From Candidatus Scybalocola faecavium (GTDB lineage Bacteria > Bacillota > Clostridia > Lachnospirales > Lachnospiraceae), in NCBI GenBank assembly GCA_018713145.1, contig DVFP01000017.1, positions 1-41,210 on the forward strand: a stretch of DNA of 41,210 nucleotides, in the 5' to 3' direction. Of this stretch, positions 32,664 through 40,917 are shown in pieces; the stretch's first letter is position 1, and each line of letters starts with the position of its first letter. The notes below the pieces were generated by a model. The model was not told the DNA's origin. It worked only from the letters and a program-made list of their open reading frames with translations, and made no database searches. The translations under genes were made by a program, and so were the position numbers.

Positions 32664-34106
32664 ATGATCCCATTATATATTATTCTCGGAATCCTGGCCT
32701 TTATTATCTTGATTTTTGCTATATGCCTGGTGCGCGCACTGACAGTTCATCCCACATCTGCCGTGACTGCCCGGATCCCCAAGGCCGATGAAAAACGGAG
32801 CATGGATTATGGGAAATCCCTGTCCAGGCTTGTTCAGATTGAAACTATTTCAAGCCGTTTTGACAAAAGCCGTGATAAATTTTACCGCTTCCATAAAGCC
32901 CTTGAAGACATGTTTCCTCTCATCCATAAAAATCTTGAAAAGCACGAATTTAACGGAAGCCTGCTTTTTAAATGGAAAGGAAAAAGTGATAAAGATCCTA
33001 TTCTTTTAATGAGCCATCATGATGTCGTAGAGGCTTCCGGAGAATGGAAACATCCTCCTTTTTCCGGTGAAATCGCAGACGGCGCTGTATGGGGCCGCGG
33101 TACGGTGGATACAAAGGCCAGTCTGTTTTGCTTTTTGACTGCCGTAGAGGAGCTTTTAGCCCAGGGCTATACCCCGGATCGTGATGTTTATCTGGCAAGC
33201 AGTTGTACAGAAGAATGGAGCGGAGAAGGGGCGCCTTTAACAGTAAAATATTTAAAAGACCAGGGCGTTCATCTGTCCATGCTTATTGATGAAGGGGGAA
33301 TGATCATCCGGGAGCCTATTGGCGGTGTTAAAGGAACTTATGCTATGGTGGGCGTTTTGGAAAAAGGCTACGGGGACTTAAAATTTACAGCAAAAAGCAC
33401 CGGCGGTCATGCCAGTGCTCCTGTAAAAAATACTCCTTTGCCCCGACTGGGAGCATTTATGCAGGACATAGAAAAGCATAACCCTTTCCGGGTAGAATTT
33501 CACCCTTCTGTTCGGGAAATGTTTCGCCGATTTACTCCCAATATGGCCTTTGGCATGAAATTTGTTTTTCGAAACCTATGGCTGTTCGGGCCGCTCCTTA
33601 AAAAGCTTATGCCCATGATCAGTCCGCCGGGAGCTGCAATGCTCCAGACAACCATTGCCTTTACAATGGCTAAAGGTTCTGATGGGTTAAATGTTCTTCC
33701 ACAGGAAGCTTATGTTACGGGAAACTTAAGATTTATCCCTCACCAGGGTACTGATGAAAGTATTGAGATTATTACTCAGGTGGCAAAAAAACATAATATT
33801 GAAACTCAGGTTATTTACAAAGATTACCCCTGCCCGATCGTAGATCACAATGGACGCCCTTTCCAGCTTGTAGAGGAAACCATCCATAAAATCTATCCGG
33901 GTATCGGTGTGTGTCCGTACACCATGACCGGCGGCACTGATGCCAAATATTATTCTGATATTTGTGAAAATGCCATACGCTTTGCCCCTTTGTATATTAC
34001 GAATCAGCAGTATGGCAGCATCCACGGTATTAATGAAAATATTAACTGTGATGCCCTCCCCTTAGGCGTGGACTTTTATAAAGAAATCATAAAAAATGCC
34101 GTTTAA
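32664..34106 (+). CDS. Membrane-anchored M20 family metallopeptidase (carboxypeptidase S-like)
   Basis: The 480-residue protein starts with a single membrane anchor (about 3-25) and continues with an M20/M25/M40 dizinc hydrolase domain. Metal ligands and catalytic residues are in place: H118-x-D120 in 'MSHHDVVEAS', D149 in 'WGRGTVDTKAS', E183/E184 in 'CTEEWSGEGAP', D209 in 'IDEGG', and a C-terminal His in 'SIHGINENI'. The lid/dimerisation region includes 'GGHASAPVKNTPL'. The best fit is the Cps1/PM20D1-like branch, which cleaves peptides or N-acyl amino acids; the true substrate is unknown. Which side of the membrane the domain faces is not certain. It ends the DUF5058 operon, suggesting that the upstream membrane pair handles its substrate or product. 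Confidence 0.92.
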   Translation: MIPLYIILGILAFIILIFAICLVRALTVHPTSAVTARIPKADEKRSMDYGKSLSRLVQIETISSRFDKSRDKFYRFHKALEDMFPLIHKNLEKHEFNGSLLFKWKGKSDKDPILLMSHHDVVEASGEWKHPPFSGEIADGAVWGRGTVDTKASLFCFLTAVEELLAQGYTPDRDVYLASSCTEEWSGEGAPLTVKYLKDQGVHLSMLIDEGGMIIREPIGGVKGTYAMVGVLEKGYGDLKFTAKSTGGHASAPVKNTPLPRLGAFMQDIEKHNPFRVEFHPSVREMFRRFTPNMAFGMKFVFRNLWLFGPLLKKLMPMISPPGAAMLQTTIAFTMAKGSDGLNVLPQEAYVTGNLRFIPHQGTDESIEIITQVAKKHNIETQVIYKDYPCPIVDHNGRPFQLVEETIHKIYPGIGVCPYTMTGGTDAKYYSDICENAIRFAPLYITNQQYGSIHGINENINCDALPLGVDFYKEIIKNAV

Positions 34107-34125
34107 TGGTCAAAGAAAGCAGCCG

Positions 34126-34160
34126 CAGCGCCTGGTAACCCGGGCGCTGTTTTCATTTTA
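34126..34160 (+). terminator. Terminator of the DUF5058-M20 operon
   Basis: A 7-bp stem CAGCGCC/GGCGCTG (34126-34132 with 34143-34149) is followed by TTTTCATTTTA. Confidence 0.75.
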
Positions 34161-34183
34161 TGTACAGTATGTTCCTAAAAATT

Positions 34184-35572
34184 TTATGTTTCATACTCTA
34201 ATATCATTTTTGCCGCCTCTTTACTAAGTAAAAGGATGCAGATCAGATTGGGCACCGCCATGGCCCCATTCATAATATCCGAAAAATTCCATACAGCCTC
34301 CAGGGAAGCCCAGGCCCCTAAAAGGGCACAGCCGCAGTAGATCAGCCGGTAGACAGCCACAAAGCGGCCCGACGCTTTTTTTGTCCATTGAGCAGGAACA
34401 AGATATTCCAGAGCCTTTTCTCCATAATACTCCCATCCGATCAGAGTGGCAAAAGCAAACATAACGATTCCAAAAGTAATGATCATCCGACCTGCCGGTC
34501 CAAGGGCAGACTCAAAGATCCGGTTTGTCAAAGCTACGCCGGTAAGGATCTGTCCGTCACTGCCCCTGGCCCCTAAAAGGCCGGAGGATGCCACAGCCAG
34601 GCCTGTAGCCGAGCACATAAGGACAGTGTCAAAAAAAGGGCCGGTCATAGCAATATAGCTTTGCCCTACCGGATCAAACGTCCGGGCTGCAGCAGCGGCA
34701 ATGGGGGCAGAGCCAAGACCTGCCTCGTGGGAAAATACGCCTCTGGCTATGCCCCATCGCATAGACCGGGCCATGCCGGCAACAATGGTACCGCCCAGTC
34801 CGCCGCCGACTGCCTTGGGTGAAAAGGCCATGACAGCCATTTCGTACAAGCCATGGGGAAGATTTTCTATATTGATAAAGATCACGCCTAAGGTTGCCCC
34901 AAGATAAATGATGGACATGACCGGCACAAGGACAGAGCACACCTTTCCGATGCAGGCAATACCTCCCATAAGAACGAGGAGACATAAAAAGAATACAATG
35001 CTGCCGGAAAGAAGGGAAGGAATATGAAAAGTATCCAAAAGCGCCTGAGCGATCGAATTTGCCTGTGCCATATTTCCCATGCCAAAAGACGCACCAAGTA
35101 CACACAGGGAAAAAATCACAGCCAAAACGCGGCCTAATCCTCTGGGCCTAATCCCTTTGTCCATAACGTACATAGGGCCGCCGCAGATCTGTCCTGCAGT
35201 ATTTTTTTGACGGTATTTCATAGAAAGGACTGTTTCCGTTAAGCTGCAGGACATGCATACCAGAGCAGAAATCACCATCCATATTAGTGCCCCCGGGCCG
35301 CCGAGGACCATAGCAGCAGTCACTCCTGCAATGTTTCCGGTACCCATCATGGCAGCCATGGCCGTCATTAAGGATTGAAAAGGGGAAATCTCCCCTTCCC
35401 CGGTATGCTCTGGCGCCACAATGTTCAGAAAAACCCGGCGCAAAGCAAAACCGAGATTTTTCCACGGCAAAAATTTTAATCGCACAGTAAGAAAAATCCC
35501 GGTTCCCATAAAAAACACAAGCATCCAGGGGCCCCAAAGCCAAGTATTAAGTTTTTCAAGAAATTCTGACAT
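34184..35572 (-). CDS. Alanine/glycine:cation symporter (AGCS family)
   Basis: The 462-residue protein is a sodium- or proton-coupled importer of small neutral amino acids with about ten membrane segments. Family signatures are present: 'LMTAMAAMMGTGNIAGVTAA', 'AGQICGGPMYVMDKG', 'GNMAQANSIAQALLDTF' and 'RSMRWGIARGVFSHEAGLGS'. A codon nine residues upstream is in frame, but AAAGGG precedes the ATG at 35572, which gives the family-typical start 'MSEFLEKLNTWLWGPWMLV'. It is convergent with the M20 gene, and an amino acid importer next to a peptidase is consistent with scavenging, though the two are not in one transcript. Confidence 0.94.
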   Translation of the reverse strand: MSEFLEKLNTWLWGPWMLVFFMGTGIFLTVRLKFLPWKNLGFALRRVFLNIVAPEHTGEGEISPFQSLMTAMAAMMGTGNIAGVTAAMVLGGPGALIWMVISALVCMSCSLTETVLSMKYRQKNTAGQICGGPMYVMDKGIRPRGLGRVLAVIFSLCVLGASFGMGNMAQANSIAQALLDTFHIPSLLSGSIVFFLCLLVLMGGIACIGKVCSVLVPVMSIIYLGATLGVIFINIENLPHGLYEMAVMAFSPKAVGGGLGGTIVAGMARSMRWGIARGVFSHEAGLGSAPIAAAAARTFDPVGQSYIAMTGPFFDTVLMCSATGLAVASSGLLGARGSDGQILTGVALTNRIFESALGPAGRMIITFGIVMFAFATLIGWEYYGEKALEYLVPAQWTKKASGRFVAVYRLIYCGCALLGAWASLEAVWNFSDIMNGAMAVPNLICILLLSKEAAKMILEYET

Positions 35573-35649
35573 TTTAAGCCCTTTCCGCCCGTGAATCATT
35601 TTCTTACGGTGTGCGCGGTAATAACGCCCATCGGATCAGATTGTTGCCG

Positions 35650-35681
35650 GGCATAAGCTTTTTTCACTATCAGCTTATGCC
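35650..35681. other. 9-bp hairpin between the AAA ATPase gene and the AGCS gene
   Basis: GGCATAAGC (35650-35658) pairs perfectly with GCTTATGCC (35673-35681) across 14 bases. There is no T-run outside the stem on the minus strand, so it is not a standard terminator for the AAA gene; it could be a processing site or a factor-dependent end. Confidence 0.5.
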
Positions 35682-35692
35682 AAACATGTCTG

Positions 35693-37150
35693 TTAAATGC
35701 CTAAAAAGTCCGCATATCTGCTCATATGCTCAATGTCCTCAAGAATCTTATCTCTGCCGGAACTAAACAAAAGGCCTTCATTATACTTGTAATACCGCTC
35801 ACATCCGTTGGCGGAAATATAGGCCATCGCCGGACGGCTTGTATTCAGCTCTGTAATAAAGATAACCATTTCCTGGCTTTCTCCAAAAGCTTCCTCCATA
35901 AAATCAAAAGCAGTCTCCAGATGCTTTCCGGCCTTATTTGTCAGCGCTTCCAAATCTGTCACTTCATTTTCAAACAAACCTTTAAGGGTATTAAAATCCC
36001 CGCCCGCCTTAAGACGATCTTTGTAGGTATACAGGGTCCGGATCAGCCGGTGGTCCGCCTTTTCGTCTAGTGGAAGGATGGCTTCTTCCAGGGCTTCGGC
36101 ACCTGCCTGAGGCGGCATTTCCCGAATAGATAATAAAATATCATAAAGCTGTTCCACAAAATGATTTTTCTCTGTCTGGGCCTTAAAATCCTGGTTCAGA
36201 CAGCCCATTAAAAGACCGATCAGGCTTAGTTTTTCATCAAAACGGGCCTCACGTATCCGTGTCACTGTTTCCGGACGGATCTTTCCGTTCATGATCTCAT
36301 CCACATGGTAGTCATCTTTATACTGGTTGTAAAGATCATAATAATTGGCAAAATCCCTGGCGATCTTCGGATGCTGTACATATTGGCCGATCATAGTTTC
36401 TGTCACCGGTTCTCCTAAAAGCTCCTGGGCATAGATCATATAAGACAGATCTTCCCACCCTCTGGCAGTGACAAAACGTTTCCCGGAAGCAGTTGTCTCC
36501 ACCTGATAGAAATTTTCCTTTTTGATTTCCAGATAGGTCATAATCGACGGGTGGACGCCCCGCTCATAGGCGTAACTTTTCCACACGGAAAAATCTTCCG
36601 TAATCGTCATTTTCCGTACTCGGTCCAAGGTCACAATATCAAATTCCTTCACGGATTTATTATATTCCGGAGGATTTCCCGCAGCTACGATGATCCACCC
36701 ATCCGGCACTTTATGATTTCCAAATGTTTTTTTCTGAAGAAACTGGAGCATAGTGGGCGCAAGAGTTTCTGAAACACAGTTGATCTCGTCAAGGAACAAA
36801 ATCCCCCGGTCTTTTTTTGTGGATGCCATATAATCATACACGGCCCCAATGATCTCGCTCATGGTATATTCTGTGGCGCTGTACTCTTTTCCGCCGTAGG
36901 TATGGGAAACGATCATTGGCAGGCCGATGGCGCTTTGCCGGGTATGATGGGTCATAGTATAGGCCACCAGGCCAATCTGGCACTCTGCGGCAATCTGCTC
37001 CATAATAGCGGTTTTCCCGATTCCCGGGGGACCGATGAGCAAAATAGGCCGCTGGGCGATCACCGGGATCCTGTAATCCCCGTTTTCATCAGTCATTAAA
37101 TAGGCTTCAATGGCATTTTTTATTTCCTGCTTTGCCTGTAATATGTTCAT
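35693..37150 (-). CDS. MoxR-like AAA+ ATPase
   Basis: The 485-residue protein is an AAA_5/MoxR-type ATPase. Walker A is 'GPPGIGKT' (40-47), Walker B 'ILFLDE' (117-122), and sensor 1 N159 lies in 'VAAGNPPEYN'. A candidate arginine finger is in 'TLDRVRKM' (R177), and a region after residue 200 ('GKRFVTARGWEDLSYMIYAQ') corresponds to the lid. The C-terminal 170 residues are helical and have no recognisable domain. Such ATPases act as chaperones that insert metals or remodel complexes with a VWA partner. Its start overlaps the stop of the VWA gene by four bases, and it is the last gene of the degV-LRR-VWA-AAA operon. Clients are unknown. Confidence 0.9.
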   Translation of the reverse strand: MNILQAKQEIKNAIEAYLMTDENGDYRIPVIAQRPILLIGPPGIGKTAIMEQIAAECQIGLVAYTMTHHTRQSAIGLPMIVSHTYGGKEYSATEYTMSEIIGAVYDYMASTKKDRGILFLDEINCVSETLAPTMLQFLQKKTFGNHKVPDGWIIVAAGNPPEYNKSVKEFDIVTLDRVRKMTITEDFSVWKSYAYERGVHPSIMTYLEIKKENFYQVETTASGKRFVTARGWEDLSYMIYAQELLGEPVTETMIGQYVQHPKIARDFANYYDLYNQYKDDYHVDEIMNGKIRPETVTRIREARFDEKLSLIGLLMGCLNQDFKAQTEKNHFVEQLYDILLSIREMPPQAGAEALEEAILPLDEKADHRLIRTLYTYKDRLKAGGDFNTLKGLFENEVTDLEALTNKAGKHLETAFDFMEEAFGESQEMVIFITELNTSRPAMAYISANGCERYYKYNEGLLFSSGRDKILEDIEHMSRYADFLGI

Positions 37151-38466
37151 GATTTATTTCCTTCCATTTCCAGATCCTCCCGTGTCAGTACAAGTTTAAT
37201 AGCCCAGGGAGGAACCGTTCTGTCTGAATATTCTTCGCCTATAAATACAAAGGCAGTTTCAAAAGGCGGTTTACTTTTGGGAAATTCCCCGTAACCGTCA
37301 GTAAAGTAGATCAGTCCCTTTAAATGGGACAGTTTTCCTTCTTCCATAAGCTTCCTGGTATAATCAAATACCGGGCGAAAATCGGTACCGCCAAAGCCCT
37401 GTACCTGAAAATCCTCCATATATTGATCAAAATCCTCAGTTCCGGTAATCAAAGTGTCTGAGGAAATGCCTGCATCACACTGAAGGATATGGACATGGAT
37501 TTTTTTAAAAAAACTTTCCCGCAAAGAAAGCATGGAAAAAGTCTCATTGAGAAATTCCCGCACCATTTCCGGAGGACAGGACTGGGATGTGTCAATGGCA
37601 ATGACAAATTCATCAATCTTTTTCACATCCTTATATTCCAAAGGCTCAATCAGAGGCATATTTTTATAATGATCCATGCCATAGGTATAAAAAATATAAT
37701 CAAAGCTGTCATCATCCGGCACGATCTCCTCGCCCCACACAGCAAAACGTTTTAAAAAGTCCCGGTAGTCATACCGTTCCCGGTGTTCTAGCTTTAATCT
37801 GGCTAAAAGATCCCCTGCTGCATCTCCATAGTCCTTAGACAAGGTTTCCATGTTGGTCTGCATTTTCTCGCTGATCTGCTGCCATGCCTGGTAATTTTCC
37901 TCCTGTCGGGGATCCTGCCGGTTTTCGTCTTCATGATCCCAAAAACTGTGATCATCCACCTTAAAGGCCCGGCACATCCGGTCAAACTCCCGCTGTGAAA
38001 TAAAAGTATTTTCCAGGTAATGATAAATGCTCTGGGCATTTAATACTTTCATTTCCTTTTTCAGCCGGCTGTAAACGTATTCCCGGTAATCACTGACTGT
38101 GACAAAAACAGCAGCCGCGTCCATGCTGTCCACAATTGATTCTGCTGCAATATCACAGGCCAGGTTCCAATTTTCTTTATTTTTTCCTCTGCCGGAAAAA
38201 TCATGGCAGAACAGATTGTGGATGAGCATATGCATATATGCCCGGTTCACATATACCCTGTCCACAGTATAGGTATCCATAAGATACCTGGGATTGTATA
38301 AAATAGACTGTCCGTCTGTGCCAATCGTCTTTGTAGACAGATTCATCACATAATCCAGCCGAGCCAGAGCAATGTCCAAAAACCTCATGGAGATATACAG
38401 TTCATTCCGGGATAAACTTAAGATCTTTACTCCAATACGGCTTAACTGTTCCTTTATATCATTCAT
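37147..38466 (-). CDS. VWA-like protein with N-terminal DUF2201 putative metallopeptidase domain
   Basis: The 439-residue protein has two parts. The N-terminal DUF2201 region (about 20-240) holds a zinc-protease-like H79-x3-H83-x4-H88 in 'YMHMLIHNLFCH' and 'NLACDIAAESIVD'. The C-terminal VWA-like domain (about 285-435) has an intact MIDAS start D292-x-S-x-S in 'VIAIDTSQSCPPE', and 'YFTDGYGEFP' supplies a later metal-site Asp. An earlier start would add 40 residues overlapping the LRR gene, but AGGAGG lies seven bases before the ATG at 38466. Its stop overlaps the AAA ATPase start, the classic MoxR-VWA pairing. Whether the HxxxH site is catalytic is not known. Confidence 0.9.
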   Translation of the reverse strand: MNDIKEQLSRIGVKILSLSRNELYISMRFLDIALARLDYVMNLSTKTIGTDGQSILYNPRYLMDTYTVDRVYVNRAYMHMLIHNLFCHDFSGRGKNKENWNLACDIAAESIVDSMDAAAVFVTVSDYREYVYSRLKKEMKVLNAQSIYHYLENTFISQREFDRMCRAFKVDDHSFWDHEDENRQDPRQEENYQAWQQISEKMQTNMETLSKDYGDAAGDLLARLKLEHRERYDYRDFLKRFAVWGEEIVPDDDSFDYIFYTYGMDHYKNMPLIEPLEYKDVKKIDEFVIAIDTSQSCPPEMVREFLNETFSMLSLRESFFKKIHVHILQCDAGISSDTLITGTEDFDQYMEDFQVQGFGGTDFRPVFDYTRKLMEEGKLSHLKGLIYFTDGYGEFPKSKPPFETAFVFIGEEYSDRTVPPWAIKLVLTREDLEMEGNKS

Positions 38467-38480
38467 GGAAAAACCTCCTG

Positions 38481-39434
38481 TCACAAGGTAAAACGGGAAC
38501 GGATCCCTTCCTGCCCTTTTGGACGGGAGATTCCCTGATAATCCATGAGCTGTGCAGTCATGGATGCCTTGCCGTACCGGCTGCACAGATCCAGGGCAGT
38601 TTCCACATCCTTTGGTGTAAGCAGACGGTGGTTAAGCATATAATCAAACAGCGGTTGAATATCATCGGTTCCGCTGCCTCGGATGAGGGTTCCCAGGATT
38701 CCTGTCATATGGTTTTTTATATATGTTTCATATCTTTCCCTGCTGTCTAAAGTCAGCTTATATGGCCAGCACAGCCGGTATGCGGCGATCTTTAGCAAGG
38801 TAGAATCCTCATCCTCTACCTGGGCCAATGAGAAAACAGAATCATACTTATCATAGTCAATACCTGTATCTTTAATACTGATCCGGTAAGAATCCCCGGA
38901 ACCATAGGTTTCCCAGTTAAACTGACGGGCTTCGATCTCAGGGACATATTCGTACTGATAGTCTGTAAACACCAGTCGGGAAACATCCTGGACATTTCCC
39001 GACTCATCCATATACCGGATAGTTACATCTACTTCCTGAAATTCATCCAGCAAAATAGAATTCAGACAGTTTTTCTTCCCCTGCACAATATCTATGGTGA
39101 TTTTATTTAGCTCCAGACAGTTTTTAAAGGCCCCGTATCCGATAGAGGAAATATTCTTCCCAAAGGTGATCTCATGAAGGCCCATACAATTATAAAAGGC
39201 GTAATCTCCCACAGATACCAGGCTGTCAGGAAAAACAAGCTTTTGAAGCTGGCGGCACTCGGCAAAGGCGTAATCCTCTATTGCTGTCACTGTTTTTGGC
39301 AGGATCACCTGCTTTAATCCCTTACAGCCGTAAAATGCCCGCTCACCGATCACAGTTACCGGCTGTCCCTCAATAGTTTCAGGAATTGCGTAAATTTCCG
39401 AAATTTTCTCCGGATCCATAGCCTTAAAGATCAT
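38481..39434 (-). CDS. Leucine-rich repeat (BspA/LRR_5-type) protein with unknown C-terminal domain
   Basis: The 317-residue protein has about five BspA-type repeats of 23 residues in the first 125 positions ('IGERAFYGCKGLKQVILP', 'IEDYAFAECRQLQKLVFP', 'VGDYAFYNCMGLHEITF', 'IGYGAFKNCLELNKITI'). The C-terminal 190 residues show no family I know, apart from a helical end (about 235-305) resembling ankyrin/HEAT-like pairs ('LFDYMLNHRLLTPKDVETAL'). There is no signal peptide, cell-wall anchor or membrane segment, so unlike surface BspA proteins it appears cytoplasmic. Its start overlaps the degV stop (ATGA) and it ends 14 bases before the VWA gene. An adaptor or client-recognition role for the AAA-VWA pair is inferred. 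Confidence 0.87.
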   Translation of the reverse strand: MIFKAMDPEKISEIYAIPETIEGQPVTVIGERAFYGCKGLKQVILPKTVTAIEDYAFAECRQLQKLVFPDSLVSVGDYAFYNCMGLHEITFGKNISSIGYGAFKNCLELNKITIDIVQGKKNCLNSILLDEFQEVDVTIRYMDESGNVQDVSRLVFTDYQYEYVPEIEARQFNWETYGSGDSYRISIKDTGIDYDKYDSVFSLAQVEDEDSTLLKIAAYRLCWPYKLTLDSRERYETYIKNHMTGILGTLIRGSGTDDIQPLFDYMLNHRLLTPKDVETALDLCSRYGKASMTAQLMDYQGISRPKGQEGIRSRFTL

Positions 39435-40300
39435 CGATGATCACCTAAAAACAGCACGCCGATGGCTCCCGGGCCGGAATGAGCACCAATACTTGGGCCT
39501 ACCGGCTGGATCAGGATATTATCATAACCAAATTCCTTTTTAACCAGTTCTGCCAGATATTTCGCATCTTCCTCACAGTCACCGTGGACAATACCGATAA
39601 AAATCTGCTTATCCTTAAAGCTTCCCAGGCGGTCCGCCATATTTTTCACAAGAAGATTTAAAGATTTTTTTCGGCCTCTGGTCTTATCCAATGCCACCAG
39701 TTTTCCTTCATCATCTACATATAAAATCGGCTTAATATTTGCTAATGTTCCTACAATAGCCGTTGTTTTTGATAAACGTCCGCCCCGGTATAAATGATTC
39801 AGATCATCTACGGTAAACTGAACACATAAATGGGGAACAAGGGACTGGACATACTGGGTCGTTTCTTCCAGAGACTTTCCCTGAGCCCGCATATCTACAG
39901 CGGCCTTGATCAGCATTCCCTCGGCCAGGGACACGCTTAAAGTATCTATCACATTTATTTTCATTTCAGGAAACGCTTCCATCACTTCCCTGGCTCCGGA
40001 TACGATGTTCCCATATCCGCCGCTTAAAGCGGATGAAAAGCTGATGTGAAGAATATCTTTCCCTGTCTTTGCAATTTCTGTAAATTTATCCAGGATCACT
40101 GCCGGATTGCTGGCCATAGTCGCAGCCTTTTTTCTGGCCCGCATAGCATCATAAAATTCTTTGATGGAAAGTTCTTTTCCATCGCCATAAACATCATCAT
40201 CCACACTGTAATAATGGGGAATGACACAAATCTGATTTTCCTGCAGAAATTCCTCCGGCATATCGGAATTACTTTCTGTAGATATAATAAAATCTCTCAT
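39431..40300 (-). CDS. DegV family fatty-acid-binding protein
   Basis: The 289-residue protein belongs to the DegV family (PF02645), which binds fatty acids and in Firmicutes delivers them to the FakA kinase. It has the family start 'FIISTESNSDMPEEFLQEN', a ligand-loop segment 'DILHISFSSALSGGYGNIVS', 'HLYRGGRLSKTTAIVGTLAN' with 'IKPILYVDDEGKL', and the C-terminal 'IGAHSGPGAIGVLFLG'. AGGAGAG precedes the ATG at 40300. No fakA (DAK2-domain) gene is adjacent; instead it leads the LRR-VWA-AAA operon and overlaps LRR by four bases. A TATAAT on the minus strand (40396-40391) is a possible -10 but lacks a good -35. Confidence 0.93.
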   Translation of the reverse strand: MRDFIISTESNSDMPEEFLQENQICVIPHYYSVDDDVYGDGKELSIKEFYDAMRARKKAATMASNPAVILDKFTEIAKTGKDILHISFSSALSGGYGNIVSGAREVMEAFPEMKINVIDTLSVSLAEGMLIKAAVDMRAQGKSLEETTQYVQSLVPHLCVQFTVDDLNHLYRGGRLSKTTAIVGTLANIKPILYVDDEGKLVALDKTRGRKKSLNLLVKNMADRLGSFKDKQIFIGIVHGDCEEDAKYLAELVKKEFGYDNILIQPVGPSIGAHSGPGAIGVLFLGDHR

Positions 40301-40552
40301 CGCTTACTCTCCTGTTTTTATATATGGCAGGACTGCATATGGACAGGGTGTTGGTGCGGGCCTGCGCCAGCAGCATACACTCTTCTTCCAATTATAAAGC
40401 AGGGCTGCACAAAACTTTTGGCATTTGGTTAAACCCCTGGTCGACCATAGCAGCAGTTGCCCCGAGGTGAACAGCGGCTTCTTTCAGCACTATATTATAG
40501 GCTATTTTAAATAATAACGCAATGTTTTTCACCAGAGATCTGTTATCTTATA
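40301..40552. other. Intergenic region upstream of degV, no gene seen
   Basis: This forms the first part of a 617-base divergent gap. I see no protein-coding frame with a ribosome binding site and no RNA gene. Only a possible -10 (TATAAT, minus strand, 40396-40391) for degV stands out. The remainder of the gap is described in the next entries. Confidence 0.5.
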
Positions 40553-40580
40553 GTAACAGTTCATCCCGCTGAACTGTTAC
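40553..40580. repeat. Perfect 11-bp palindromic repeat GTAACAGTTCA/TGAACTGTTAC
   Basis: Arms 40553-40563 and 40570-40580 pair perfectly around a six-base loop (TCCCGC). The arm is identical to 10969-10979. There is no T-run, so it is not a terminator. It looks like a dispersed intergenic repeat. Confidence 0.65.
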
Positions 40581-40648
40581 CTCTTATATTCGTGTTTGAC
40601 CGGCCGACAATTTCGGTCTCTTTGTCGATTGCTGTCGATAAATTGTGA

Positions 40649-40677
40649 TTGAACTCATATTTTCGCTATGGTATGAT
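40649..40677 (+). promoter_or_regulatory. Promoter of the Rpn-family gene, with a long structured leader
   Basis: TTGAAC (40649-40654), 17 bases, TATGAT (40672-40677). The leader to the start codon is about 235 bases. It has an outer stem GAGCAGGGAAA (40804-40814) with TTTCCTGCTC (40879-40888), and inside it TTCAG/CTGAA (40839-40852) and GCTGA/TCAGC (40859-40874) hairpins. No known riboswitch was recognised. Confidence 0.6.
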
Positions 40678-40917
40678 GATTATATCATCTTATGTCATAG
40701 AACATATCTGTTCAGTTCAGTCCACTCGATCCTGTCCGATCAACGGATATATTACGGGAAGCAGTTCTTGTCCTCCCGCAGGTTCCATGTTAAAATAAAA
40801 CAAGAGCAGGGAAATGTGCCATATCCATTCTGGTAACATTCAGCCAGCTGAAACCATTGCTGATCATGTTCAGCTAAGTTTCCTGCTCCGCCAAGGTGTA
40901 AAAATGGGGGTATCCAA

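Noticed and set aside
35148..35543. 131-codon frame inside the AGCS symporter gene
   Set aside because: Same-strand alternative frame of a clear transporter gene; Cys/Tyr-rich composition typical of an out-of-frame read.
35693..39434. LRR-VWA-AAA genes as a VMAP-type ternary conflict (defence) system
   Set aside because: The third protein is an LRR protein, no trypsin/caspase or other effector domain is visible, and no defence genes surround the locus.
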